Source of the DNA: Streptomyces leeuwenhoekii
Lineage (GTDB): Bacteria > Actinomycetota > Actinomycetes > Streptomycetales > Streptomycetaceae
Assembly (NCBI RefSeq): GCF_001013905.1
Contig: NZ_LN831790.1
Span: forward strand, 5,222,001-5,286,000
Direction: 5' to 3'
Length of the DNA stretch: 64,000 nt
The notes below the pieces were generated by a model, which did not search any database, had not been told where the DNA came from, and worked only from the letters and a program-made list of their open reading frames with translations. Numbering within the stretch: the first letter of the stretch is position 1; every line of letters begins with the position of its first letter. The position numbers were made by a program, and so were the translations under genes. This document shows, one piece after another, positions 46,578 through 55,849 of this stretch.

Positions 46578-49500
46578 GTGACAACGCAGCAGGGCTGGGC
46601 GCGACGGCTGGCGGGATACGCCTGGCGCCACCCCAAGGACGTCGTCCTCGCCCTCGGCTCCTCCCTCGCCGGCATGGCCGTCATGGCGCTGGTCCCGCTG
46701 ATCACCAAGGTGATCATCGACGACGTGATCGGCGATCACAGCAGGTCCATGGCCACCTGGGCCGGGCTCCTCATCGTCGCCGCGCTCGCCGTCTACGTCC
46801 TCACCTACATCCGCCGGTACTACGGCGGCCGGCTCGCCCTCGACGTCCAGCACGACCTGCGGACCGAGATGTACGCGACCATCACGCGGCTGGACGGGCG
46901 GCGGCAGGACGAGCTGTCCACCGGCCAGGTCGTGGGGCGGGCCACCAGCGACCTCCAGCTCATCCAGAGCCTGCTGTTCATGCTCCCCATGACCATCGGG
47001 AACGTCCTGCTGTTCCTGATCTCCCTGGTGATCATGGCGTGGTTGTCGCCGCCGCTCACCCTGGTCGCCCTGGCGGTGGCGCCCGCGCTGTGGTGGATCG
47101 CCAAGCGCAGCCGCACCCGGCTCCACCCCGCCACCTGGTACGCCCAGGCGCAGGCCGCCGCCGTCGCCGGCGTGGTCGACGGCGCCGTCAGCGGCGTACG
47201 GGTGGTGAAGGGCTTCGGCCAGGAGGAGCAGGAGACCGGGAAGCTCCGGGAGGTCGGGCGGCGGCTGTTCGCCGGACGGCTGCGGACCATCCGGCTGAAC
47301 GCCCGCTACACCCCCGCCCTCCAGGCCGTACCCGCCCTCGGACAGGTCGCCATGCTGGCGCTCGGCGGCTGGCTCGCGGTGCACGGGCAGATCACGCTCG
47401 GTACGTTCGTCGCCTTCTCCACCTACCTCGCCCAGCTCGTCGGCCCGGTCCGCATGCTCGCCATGGTCCTCACCGTCGGCCAGCAGGCCCGCGCGGGCAC
47501 CGAGCGCGTCCTGGAGCTGATCGACACCGAGCCGACGATGCAGGACGGCACGAAGGAGCTGCCCGCCGACGCTCCGGCCACCGTCGAGTTCGACGACGTG
47601 TCGTTCGGCTACGACACCGCCTCGGGGAAGACCGGCCCCGTCCTCGACGGGCTCTCCTTCGAGATCCGCCCCGGCGAGACCCTCGCCGTCGTCGGCGCCT
47701 CCGGCTCCGGCAAGTCCACGGTCTCCCTGCTGCTGCCGCGCTTCTACGACGTCACGCGCGGCGCCGTCCTCGTCGGCGGTCACGACGTGCGCGAACTGAC
47801 CCTGGACTCGCTGCGGGCCGCCATCGGGCTGGTGCCCGAGGACTCGTTCCTCTTCTCCGACACCGTCCGCAACAACATCGCGTACGGCCGCCCCGGCGCC
47901 ACCGACGAGCAGATCCGGGCCGCCGCGCGGGCCGCGCAGGCCGACCGGTTCATCACCGAGCTGCCCGACGGCTACGACACCACCGTCGGCGAACACGGCC
48001 TGACCCTCTCCGGCGGCCAGCGCCAGCGCATCGCCCTGGCCCGCGCGATCCTCACCGACCCCCGGCTGCTGGTCCTGGACGACGCCACCTCCGCCGTCGA
48101 CGCCCGCGTCGAGCACGAGATCCACGAGGCGCTGAAGGAGGTCATGCGGGGCCGGACGACCCTGCTGATCGCCCATCGCCGCTCCACCCTGAACCTCGCC
48201 GACCGCATCGCCGTCCTCGACGACGGCCGCCTCGCCGACCTCGGCACCCACGAGGAGCTCCAGGAGCGCTGCGCCCTGTACCGGCGCCTGCTCACCGACC
48301 CCGACGAGCTGGGCGCCGTCTCATCGGGGCACGCCCAGCCCGCCGCACCGCACGAGGACACCTCCATGGGGGTCCCCCCGCTCGAGCCCATTCGGGAGTG
48401 GGGGAGGGAGGAGCTGGACGCCGAGTACGACGCCGAGCGCGGCATCACGCCCCGGCTCTGGGCGGGGGAGCGGGAGCCCCGCGACGCGGCGCGCGCGGGC
48501 AGTCCGGCCACCCCCGAGCTGCTCGCCCAGGTCGAGGCGCTGCCGCCGGCGACCGACACTCCGGACGTCGACGAGGCACGCGCGGTGCGTCCCGAGGAGT
48601 CGTACGGCCTGCGCCGCCTGCTGCGCGGCTTCGGGCTGCCGCTGCTGGTGAGCCTGGGCCTGGTCGCCGTCGACGCGGGGATGGGCCTGCTGCTGCCCGT
48701 CCTGATCCGGCACGGCATCGACGACGGTGTCACACGGCTCGCGCTCGGCGCGGTCTGGGTGGCGTCGCTGCTGGCGCTGCTCGCCGTGCTCGCCCAGTGG
48801 GTGGCGCAGAGCGGCGAGATCCGGATGACCGGACGGACCGGTGAGCGGATCCTGTACGCGCTGCGGCTGAAGATCTTCGCGCAGCTCCAGCGGCTCGGGC
48901 TCGACTACTACGAGCGGGAGCTGACCGGGCGGATCATGACGCGCATGACCACCGACGTCGACGCGCTGTCGACGTTCCTCCAGACCGGTCTGGTCACCGC
49001 GTTCGTGTCGGTCGTCACCTTCTTCGGCATCATGGTCGCCCTGCTCGTCCTCGATGTGCAGCTCGCCCTGGTCGTCTTCGCGACGCTGCCGCCGCTGATC
49101 CTCGCCACCTACTTCTTCCGCCGGGCGAGCGTGAAGGCGTACGAGCTCGCGCGCGAACGCGTGTCCGCCGTCAACGCCGACCTCCAGGAGTCGGTGTCGG
49201 GTCTGCGGATCGTCCAGGCGTTCCGCCGCGAGCGGGACGGCGGGCGGCGGTTCGCCGAGCGCAGCGACAGCTACCGCCGGGCCCGCATCCGGGGGCAGTG
49301 GCTGATCTCCGTGTACTTCCCCTTCGTGCAGTTCCTGTCCTCGGCCGCGGCCGTCGCCGTGCTGGTCGCGGGCGGCGCCCGGGTCGACGACGGCACGCTC
49401 ACGACGGGTGCGCTGGTGGCGTACCTGCTCTACATCGACCTGTTCTTCGCGCCCGTGCAGCAGCTCTCCCAGGTCTTCGACGGCTACCAGCAGGCGTCCG

Positions 49501-50345
49501 TCTCGCTCGGCCGGATCCAGGAACTGCTGCGGGAGCCCACCTCCACCCGGGCGGCGGAGCAGGCCCGGCCGGTCCGCTCCCTGCGGGGGGAGATCGCCTT
49601 TGAGGGCGTGCGCTTCCGCTACGGCGGCGAGGAGGAGGCGCTCGGCGGCATCGACCTGCGCATCCCGGCCGGACAGACGGTCGCCTTCGTCGGCGAGACC
49701 GGCGCCGGCAAGTCGACCCTGGTGAAGCTGGTGGCCCGCTTCTACGACCCGACCGCGGGCAGGGTCACCGTCGACGGCACCGATCTGCGCGAGCTCGACC
49801 TGACCTCCTACCGGCACCGCCTGGGCGTGGTCCCGCAGGAGGCGTACCTCTTCCCGGGCACCGTGCGCGACGCCATCGCCTACGGCCGTCCCGACGCCAC
49901 CGACGCCGAGGTGGAGGCCGCCGCCCGCGCGGTCGGCGCCCACGAGATGATCGCCACGCTGGAGGGCGGCTACCTCCACGAGGTCGCCGAACGCGGCCGG
50001 AACCTCTCCGCCGGGCAGCGCCAGCTCATCGCGCTGGCCCGCGCCGAACTGGTCGACCCGGACGTCCTGCTCCTGGACGAGGCGACCGCCGCGCTGGACC
50101 TGGCCACCGAGGCCCAGGTCAACCAGGCCACCGACCGCCTCGTGGGCCGCCGTACCACCCTGGTGGTCGCCCACCGTCTGACCACCGCCGCCCGCGCGGA
50201 CCGGGTCGTCGTCATGGACCACGGACGCGTCGTGGAGGACGGCACCCACGAGGAACTCCTGGCCCGCGGCGGGCGGTACGCGCAACTGTGGCGCACCTTC
50301 ACCGGCGCGAGCGAGCCGGAGGAGCCGGTCGCCGCGAGCCGGTGA
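46578..50345 (+). CDS. Fused two-half ABC exporter (TMD-NBD-TMD-NBD) with one degenerate ATP site
   Basis: A 1255-residue type IV ABC exporter with both halves in one chain. Half 1 has six spans (to about 320), Walker A GASGSGKS at 373-380, LSGGQ at 477-481 and Walker B LLVLDD, so residue 502 is Asp where the catalytic Glu is expected. A hydrophilic linker spans about 575-680. Half 2 has Walker A GETGAGKS (1039-1046), an altered signature LSAGQ (1143-1147) and a normal LLLDE (Glu1168). Together this gives one degenerate and one active ATP site, as in heterodimeric exporters. GGAGGG 7 bases upstream fixes the GTG. The substrate is unknown. Confidence 0.92.
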   Translation: MTTQQGWARRLAGYAWRHPKDVVLALGSSLAGMAVMALVPLITKVIIDDVIGDHSRSMATWAGLLIVAALAVYVLTYIRRYYGGRLALDVQHDLRTEMYATITRLDGRRQDELSTGQVVGRATSDLQLIQSLLFMLPMTIGNVLLFLISLVIMAWLSPPLTLVALAVAPALWWIAKRSRTRLHPATWYAQAQAAAVAGVVDGAVSGVRVVKGFGQEEQETGKLREVGRRLFAGRLRTIRLNARYTPALQAVPALGQVAMLALGGWLAVHGQITLGTFVAFSTYLAQLVGPVRMLAMVLTVGQQARAGTERVLELIDTEPTMQDGTKELPADAPATVEFDDVSFGYDTASGKTGPVLDGLSFEIRPGETLAVVGASGSGKSTVSLLLPRFYDVTRGAVLVGGHDVRELTLDSLRAAIGLVPEDSFLFSDTVRNNIAYGRPGATDEQIRAAARAAQADRFITELPDGYDTTVGEHGLTLSGGQRQRIALARAILTDPRLLVLDDATSAVDARVEHEIHEALKEVMRGRTTLLIAHRRSTLNLADRIAVLDDGRLADLGTHEELQERCALYRRLLTDPDELGAVSSGHAQPAAPHEDTSMGVPPLEPIREWGREELDAEYDAERGITPRLWAGEREPRDAARAGSPATPELLAQVEALPPATDTPDVDEARAVRPEESYGLRRLLRGFGLPLLVSLGLVAVDAGMGLLLPVLIRHGIDDGVTRLALGAVWVASLLALLAVLAQWVAQSGEIRMTGRTGERILYALRLKIFAQLQRLGLDYYERELTGRIMTRMTTDVDALSTFLQTGLVTAFVSVVTFFGIMVALLVLDVQLALVVFATLPPLILATYFFRRASVKAYELARERVSAVNADLQESVSGLRIVQAFRRERDGGRRFAERSDSYRRARIRGQWLISVYFPFVQFLSSAAAVAVLVAGGARVDDGTLTTGALVAYLLYIDLFFAPVQQLSQVFDGYQQASVSLGRIQELLREPTSTRAAEQARPVRSLRGEIAFEGVRFRYGGEEEALGGIDLRIPAGQTVAFVGETGAGKSTLVKLVARFYDPTAGRVTVDGTDLRELDLTSYRHRLGVVPQEAYLFPGTVRDAIAYGRPDATDAEVEAAARAVGAHEMIATLEGGYLHEVAERGRNLSAGQRQLIALARAELVDPDVLLLDEATAALDLATEAQVNQATDRLVGRRTTLVVAHRLTTAARADRVVVMDHGRVVEDGTHEELLARGGRYAQLWRTFTGASEPEEPVAASR
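48366..48408 (+). repeat. Palindromic dispersed-type repeat inside the ABC exporter gene
   Basis: ATGGGGGTCCCCCCGCTCGA begins a 43-bp element ending GGGAGTGGGGGAG. Its arms CCCCCGCTC and GAGTGGGGG pair. I recall near-identical elements scattered in Streptomyces genomes, usually with a different loop. Here it is in frame in the inter-half linker and encodes a MGVPPLEPIREWG segment (about residues 597-610). Confidence 0.65.
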
Positions 50346-50467
50346 CGCGCCGCCGGAACCGGGCGGGCCGCCCGGTTCCGGCGCCTGCGTGACGGTCGTG
50401 CAACCATCCGCCATACGTCCTGCGTCCGTACACCCGTACGACGACCGTCGTGACGGGAGGGGCTTCG

Positions 50468-50851
50468 GTGCGCAGAGGTGCGATACGACGGCTGGCGCTC
50501 GGCACGGCCGTGCTCGTCACGTCGGGGCTGCTCACCCTCGCGGCGCCGCCGGACGCCCAGGCCGCCGCGAACTGCCCGGGTCGCAAGGTGCGTACGCTGC
50601 CCTTCGCCACCGGTTCCGTGCTCGTCCACCGGCGCGGCGGTTACGTCTGCGCGGTCACCGTCCCCAAGAAGCCCGGCGTCAAGCAGCGGATGTCGGTCGG
50701 TCTGCGGGCGCGCGGCGGACGGCCGGTCGTCGACGAGGGACGGTACGCCCACCGGGCCGGGCCGGTCACCGTGCACGCCGGGCAGCGGTGCGTGTGGGTG
50801 ACCGGCAGGGTGGGCGGCCGGACCGTCGTCTCGGGCTGGATCCTCTGCTGA
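50468..50851 (+). CDS. Small secreted four-cysteine protein
   Basis: A 127-residue exported protein. The signal (RRGAIRRLALGTAVLVTSGLL) ends near AQA at residue 36; the mature 90 residues are beta-strand-like and basic with four Cys, two of them at the very start and end (NCPG and WILC), consistent with two disulfides. GGGAGGGG about 6 bases upstream selects the GTG at 50468; a GTG at 50450 is less likely. Family unknown to me. Confidence 0.7.
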   Translation: MRRGAIRRLALGTAVLVTSGLLTLAAPPDAQAAANCPGRKVRTLPFATGSVLVHRRGGYVCAVTVPKKPGVKQRMSVGLRARGGRPVVDEGRYAHRAGPVTVHAGQRCVWVTGRVGGRTVVSGWILC

Positions 50852-50959
50852 CCCGCCCGCCCCGCCGGACGATTCCCCCCATTTCTTCATCTCCCCTGGT
50901 GCGCGGACGAGTTGCTCCGATACCTTCCGGGCGCACATCTGACTCACAGGGGAGGGTGC

Positions 50960-52384
50960 ATGCGCAAGGCGCTCAGATGGCTGCTGGCGCTGGTGGTGCT
51001 CATAGGCACCGTCGGCACGGCCGGTGCGGCCACCGCCGCTCAGCCGGAGGCCACCGACATCAAGGACAGGCTGCTCGCGGTACCGGGCATGAGCCTGATC
51101 GAGGAGAAGCCGTATCCCGGCTACCGCTTCTTCGTCCTCTACTACACCCAGCCGGTCGACCACCACGACCCGTCCAAGGGCACCTTCCGGCAGCGCGTCA
51201 CCGTGCTGCACAAGGACGTCAGCCGCCCGACGGTCTTCTACACCGGCGGCTACAACGTCTCCACCACACCCAGTCGCCGCGAGCCCACACAGATCGTCGA
51301 CGGCAACCAGATCTCCATGGAGTATCGCTTCTTCACGCCGTCCAGGCCCGACCCGGCCGACTGGACCAAGCTGGACATCTGGCAGGCGGCCAGTGACCAG
51401 CACCGCATCTTCGAAGCCCTGAAGCCGATCTACACGGAGAACTGGATCTCCACCGGCGGTTCCAAGGGGGGCATGACCGCCACGTACTACGAGCGGTTCT
51501 ACCCGCGCGACATGGACGGCGTGGTCGCCTACGTCGCCCCCAACGACGTGGTGAACAAGGAGGATTCGGCCTACGACCGCTTCTTCGCCACCGTCGGCAC
51601 CAAGGAGTGCCGCGACCGGCTGAACGGGGTGCAGCGCGAGGCGCTGGTGCGCCGCGAGCCGCTGAAGGACAAGTACGCGGCGTACGCGGCCGACAACGGC
51701 TACACCTTCGACACCGTCGGCAGTCTGGACCGGGCCTACGAGGCGGTCGTCCTGGACTACGTCTGGGGCTTCTGGCAGTACAGCACCCTGAAGGACTGCG
51801 ACGCCATCCCGGCCGACGCGCCGAACGCCACCGACGAGGAGATCTGGGACTCCGTCGACACGATCTCCGGCTTCTACGCCTACACCGACCAGGGGCTCAG
51901 CACCTACACCCCGTACTACTACCAGGCGGGCACACAACTGGGCGCGCCCACGATCCGCTTCCCGCACATCGAGAAGCGGTACATCCGCTACGGCTACCAG
52001 CCGCCGCGCAATTACGTGCCCCGCTCGATCCCGATGACGTTCCAGCCGTCGGCGATGCGTGACATCGACACCTGGGTGCGGCACAACGCCCGCCACATGT
52101 TGTTCGTGTACGGCGGGAACGACCCGTGGGGGGCCGAGCCGTTCCGCCTCGGCCAAGGGGCGCGTGACTCCTACGTCTTCACGGCCCCCGGCATGAACCA
52201 CGGCGCCAACGTCGCCGGGCTGGTCCCCGAGCAGAAGGCCCTCGCCACGGCCCGCATCCTCCAGTGGGCGGGCGTGGCCTCCCCGGCGGTCCAGGAGGAC
52301 CCGGCCGCGGCCCGGCCGCTGGCCGCGTTCGACGCCCGGCTCGACCGGCGGACCGCGGAGCGCGAACCGGCCCTGCGTCCGTAG
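50960..52384 (+). CDS. Secreted S37-family aminopeptidase (PS-10 type)
   Basis: A 474-residue exported serine peptidase of family S37, which I know from the S. lividans tripeptidyl aminopeptidase PS-10. A 27-residue signal precedes the mature enzyme. The nucleophile Ser168 lies in STGGSKGGMTA, an Asp candidate is in VYGGNDPWGAEPF, and the His is in GMNHGAN near the C-terminus. GGGGAGGG before the ATG at 50960 fixes the start. It would trim short peptides from N-termini outside the cell. Confidence 0.88.
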   Translation: MRKALRWLLALVVLIGTVGTAGAATAAQPEATDIKDRLLAVPGMSLIEEKPYPGYRFFVLYYTQPVDHHDPSKGTFRQRVTVLHKDVSRPTVFYTGGYNVSTTPSRREPTQIVDGNQISMEYRFFTPSRPDPADWTKLDIWQAASDQHRIFEALKPIYTENWISTGGSKGGMTATYYERFYPRDMDGVVAYVAPNDVVNKEDSAYDRFFATVGTKECRDRLNGVQREALVRREPLKDKYAAYAADNGYTFDTVGSLDRAYEAVVLDYVWGFWQYSTLKDCDAIPADAPNATDEEIWDSVDTISGFYAYTDQGLSTYTPYYYQAGTQLGAPTIRFPHIEKRYIRYGYQPPRNYVPRSIPMTFQPSAMRDIDTWVRHNARHMLFVYGGNDPWGAEPFRLGQGARDSYVFTAPGMNHGANVAGLVPEQKALATARILQWAGVASPAVQEDPAAARPLAAFDARLDRRTAEREPALRP

Positions 52385-52692
52385 CCGCGAACGCGCGCCC
52401 GGCCGGTGCGGGCCCCCGCCCGCACCGGCCGGGTACGGCGGCCCGCTCACGGGCGCGGGGCACCTCGGTGGAGCACGTCATTCCGCCGGGTAGGCCGTTC
52501 CCCGTGTGTGCCCGTGTTGACGTGACACGCCGTCTACGGGCGGCCGACCGCAGCGGCAGCACGGCCGACGCCCCGGCACCGCGCCGTGCGCGCATCGCCG
52601 TCGCACGTGCCGTACGCACCGTACGGCGGTCACGACGGTGACGGCGGAAGCGCGGCGCACACCGGCCGGGTGCGGCCGGCCGGGCCCGGTGC
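52385..52692. other. Convergent gap after the S37 gene
   Basis: 308 bases. It holds the terminator at 52398-52433. The rest shows no gene or further structure I can support. Confidence 0.6.
52398..52433 (+). terminator. Strong terminator of the S37 peptidase gene
   Basis: A perfect 15-bp stem (52398-52412 with 52419-52433) and 6-base loop, 13 bases after the stop. Confidence 0.85.
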
Positions 52693-54528
52693 CTAGCGCC
52701 GGTACCTCAGCCCGTGCCCTACCGGGTACAGCACCGACGCCGGATCACCGGCCCGCATCACCGGTACCGGCAGTCGGCCGCGCGGTGCCGCCCGGCCCGC
52801 GATCACCCGCGCGGCGGCGCGCAGTTCGACGTCGGTCCACGAGTAGGCGGCGAGGAAGGCGAGCACGTCGGGCAGGTGGGCCACGTCGTAGGGGTTGCGG
52901 ACGGCCACCGCCACCACCGGCTTCCCGGTCGCCAGCAACTCCCGTACCAGCGTCTTCTGGGTGCTGCTCGCCGTGACGTTGTAGGTGCCGACCACCACCG
53001 CGTCCGCTTCCCGCGCCGCCGCCACCGCACGGGCGACGGTCGAGGTGGACGGGGAGGTGCCCGTGGACAGGGCGGTCGCGGTGAACCCGAGTTCGGTGAG
53101 CGCCCCGGCGAGCACGGCGGTGGGCGGGCCGGTCGTGCCGGACGGCGAGGCGGGGTCGGCGCCGACGACGAGCAGCTTCGGCGTCCGCCGCCGGGACAGC
53201 GGCAGCAGGTTCCCCTCGTTGACCAGCAGGGTGGTGGTCCGCTCGGCGATCCGGTCGGCCGCGGCCAGGTGGGCCCGGGTGCCGACCACCCGGGCCACGC
53301 CGTCCGGGTCGGTGTACGGCTCGCGGAACAGCCCGAGCTTCGCCTTCAGCCGGAGGATGCGCAGAATCGATTCGTCCAGTCGCGCTTCGGTCAGTTCGCC
53401 CTCCTGGACGGCCTTCAGGACGGCGTTCCAGGCCAGGTCCAGCCGGGGCGGGTTGAGCAGTTGGTCCACGCCCGCCTTCAGCGCGAGCACCGGTACCCGC
53501 TCGTCGCCGTACTTCGTCCGCACGCCCTCCATGCCGAGGGAGTCGGTGACGACGACCCCGTCGTAGCCGAGCTCCTCGCGCAGGATGCCGGTGAGGATGG
53601 GGCGGGAGAGGGTGGCCGGGTCGCCGGAGGCGTCGAGCGCCGGGAACATCAGGTGGGCGGTCATGATCGAGTCGATGCCGGCCTCGATCGCGGCGCGGAA
53701 CGGCGGCGCGTCCAGCTCCTCCCACTGGGCGCGGGTGTGCGTGATGACCGGGAAGCCGGTGTGGCTGTCGACGGCGGTGTCGCCGTGTCCGGGGAAGTGC
53801 TTGGCGCACGCCGCGACCCCCGCGCGCTGGTAGCCGGTGACCTCGGCGGCCACCAGCTCCGCCACCGCCCGGGGGTCGGAGCCGAAGGAGCGCACGCCGA
53901 TCACCGGGTTGGCGGGGTTGACGTTCACGTCGGCCACGGGCGCGTAGTCCTGCCGGATGCCCAGGGCGCGCAGCTCGGCGCCGGCGATCCGCCCCAGGGT
54001 GCGCGCGTCGGAGCGCGAGCCGCCCGCGCCGACCGCCATGGCCCCCGGGAACAGCGTGGCCGGTTCGCCCACCCGGGCCACTATGCCGTGCTCCTGGTCG
54101 GTGGAGACGAGCACGGGCAGGCCGCGCGGCTGCTCCAGGGAGGCCTGCTGGATGCCGTCGGACAGGGCGGCGATCTGCTGCGGATCGCGGGTGTTGTGCG
54201 CCCAGGCGAAGTAGATGACGCCGCCCACGCGGTACCGGGCGATCAGCTCGGCGGCGGTGCGGACGCCGATCTCCTTCAGGTTGGCGTCGATGTCGGCCTG
54301 GTCGGGGGCGGTGGCGGAGTGGCCGTAGACCCGCGTCACGAAGAGCTGGCCGACCTTCTCCTCCAGGGTCATACGGGAGACCAGGGCACGGAGTGCGTCG
54401 TCGCCGGTCCGGGCGGTCCGGGCGGAGGCGGTGCCGGAGGCCGCCAGGGCCGCGGTGACACCGGCGGTGGCGGCGAGGAGGGTGCGTCTGGAGGGCTGTG
54501 CGCTGCTTCCCGTGCTGCTGTCGGGCAC
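52693..54528 (-). CDS. Exported GH3 enzyme, probable beta-N-acetylhexosaminidase (NagZ-like)
   Basis: A 611-residue family 3 glycoside hydrolase with a Tat-type signal (SRRTLLAATAGVTAALA, residues 13-29). The barrel carries KHFPGHGDTAVDSH near residue 242, the Asp-His acid/base loop that marks NagZ-like N-acetylglucosaminidases rather than beta-glucosidases, and the nucleophile Asp329 in VTDSLGMEG. A C-terminal alpha/beta domain (from about 430) is also present. It could release GlcNAc from muropeptides or chito-oligomers outside the cell. An inverted repeat 100 bases upstream may control it. Confidence 0.88.
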   Translation of the reverse strand: MPDSSTGSSAQPSRRTLLAATAGVTAALAASGTASARTARTGDDALRALVSRMTLEEKVGQLFVTRVYGHSATAPDQADIDANLKEIGVRTAAELIARYRVGGVIYFAWAHNTRDPQQIAALSDGIQQASLEQPRGLPVLVSTDQEHGIVARVGEPATLFPGAMAVGAGGSRSDARTLGRIAGAELRALGIRQDYAPVADVNVNPANPVIGVRSFGSDPRAVAELVAAEVTGYQRAGVAACAKHFPGHGDTAVDSHTGFPVITHTRAQWEELDAPPFRAAIEAGIDSIMTAHLMFPALDASGDPATLSRPILTGILREELGYDGVVVTDSLGMEGVRTKYGDERVPVLALKAGVDQLLNPPRLDLAWNAVLKAVQEGELTEARLDESILRILRLKAKLGLFREPYTDPDGVARVVGTRAHLAAADRIAERTTTLLVNEGNLLPLSRRRTPKLLVVGADPASPSGTTGPPTAVLAGALTELGFTATALSTGTSPSTSTVARAVAAAREADAVVVGTYNVTASSTQKTLVRELLATGKPVVAVAVRNPYDVAHLPDVLAFLAAYSWTDVELRAAARVIAGRAAPRGRLPVPVMRAGDPASVLYPVGHGLRYRR

Positions 54529-54628
54529 GTGCGCTCCTTCCGGAGTTCCGGAGTGCGTGACCCGCGCGAGATCGCGGGCTCACCGGGGATCGCTGGGGAA
54601 TCTGTGCGTATCGCTGCGTGACACTGAA

Positions 54629-54666
54629 GGAAACTTCCGAGAGGCCACCAATATCCGGGAAGTTTC
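54629..54666. promoter_or_regulatory. Inverted repeat upstream of the GH3 gene
   Basis: GGAAACTTCC at 54629 and GGGAAGTTTC at 54657 form facing GAAACTTCC/GGAAGTTTC arms, in an A+T-rich patch unusual for this window. The 18-base spacing between arms suggests two sites or a looped operator; GAAA/TTTC pairs are common for RpiR/MurR and ROK regulators. Confidence 0.5.
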
Positions 54667-54827
54667 TGCCAGTCAAGGGAACGCACAGGAGACACGGGGA
54701 GGCCGCCACCGGCGCCGCGTCCCGGTGACCCGCCCGGCAGCTCAAGGCCGGGAGGGGCGGGCGCGGGCGCGCGTTCCCGGGCCCGCGCCCGGTTCCCCGA
54801 GCCGGGTGCGGGAGGGGCCGGGGCGGG

Positions 54828-55745
54828 TCAGCGGGGCGCGTGGGCCGACACGCGGGGCCAGTGTTCCCGCAGCGTGCGCACCGTCTCCGCGATGGCCGGG
54901 CGCCGGGCGGCACCCGCGCGCCACAGCGCGTACAGCCGCCGTACGGGCATCGGGTCGAGCGGCACCTCCACCACCCCGGCGGGCAGCGGTCCGCGTCCCA
55001 GGCGGGGGATGAGGGCGATGCCGAGCCCGGCCGCGACCAGGGCGACCAGGGTCGGGTTCTCGTCGGCCGTGTGGACGATGTCCGGCTCGTGCCCGGCGGT
55101 GCGCAGGGTGCGCACCAGCCAGTCGTGGCAGACCCGGCCGGGCGGCTGGCAGATCCACCGCTGTCCGCCCAGCTCCGCGCGCCGCACGCCCGCCCGGCCG
55201 GCGAAGGGGTGTCCCTCGGGCACCAGCAGGTCGCACAGGTCGTCCCCGATGACCGCCTGCTCCACCCCGGCCGGGGCGGGCAGCGGGGCGATGTCCCAGT
55301 CGTGGGCGACGACGAGGTCGACGGCGCCCTTGGCGACCAGATCGACGGACAGGTGCGGGTCGACCTCCGTGAGCCGGGCGTCCAGCGCGGGGTGACGGCG
55401 CGTCAGATCGGCCAGGACGGACGGCATCAGACCGCGCGCCGCCGACGCGAACGCGGCGATGTCCAGCCGCCCCGCCGGGACCCCGCGCCGCTCCTCCAGC
55501 AGGGTCTCCGCCCGCTCCACGATGCCGAGCAGTTCCCGGGCGGTCTCCGCCAGGTAGCGTGCCTCGTCGGTGAGGCGGACGCCGCGGCCCTCCCGCTCCA
55601 GCAGGACGGTCCTGGTCTCCCGTTCCAACTTGGCGATCTGCTGGGACACCGCCGAGGGCGTGAAACCCAGCGCCGCCGCGGCGGCGCCGACGGTGCCGTG
55701 CACGGACACGGCGTGCAGCGCGCGCAGGCGCTGAAGGTCCAGCAT
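54828..55745 (-). CDS. LysR-family regulator
   Basis: A 305-residue LysR protein. The N-terminal winged helix runs to about residue 60 (TVGAAAAALGFTPSAVSQQI), then the effector domain. GGGAGAGGGATC precedes the ATG at 55745. It diverges from an EamA permease gene across 104 bases that contain paired direct repeats, the usual arrangement for a LysR regulator and its target exporter. Confidence 0.9.
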   Translation of the reverse strand: MLDLQRLRALHAVSVHGTVGAAAAALGFTPSAVSQQIAKLERETRTVLLEREGRGVRLTDEARYLAETARELLGIVERAETLLEERRGVPAGRLDIAAFASAARGLMPSVLADLTRRHPALDARLTEVDPHLSVDLVAKGAVDLVVAHDWDIAPLPAPAGVEQAVIGDDLCDLLVPEGHPFAGRAGVRRAELGGQRWICQPPGRVCHDWLVRTLRTAGHEPDIVHTADENPTLVALVAAGLGIALIPRLGRGPLPAGVVEVPLDPMPVRRLYALWRAGAARRPAIAETVRTLREHWPRVSAHAPR

Positions 55746-55782
55746 GTGATCCCTCTCCCTCGGCGAACGCCCACTCTTCAGC

Positions 55783-55825
55783 GGTGCTTCATCCAACCAT
55801 GCAGGAATCATCGCTGGTGCTTCAT
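55783..55825. promoter_or_regulatory. Direct repeats in the LysR/EamA promoter region
   Basis: GGTGCTTCAT occurs at 55783-55792 and 55816-55825, exactly 33 bases apart, about three helical turns. They would face the same side of the DNA, suitable for a LysR tetramer. Confidence 0.5.
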
Positions 55826-55849
55826 GGTCGGGAAGGTGATCCTCGACGC

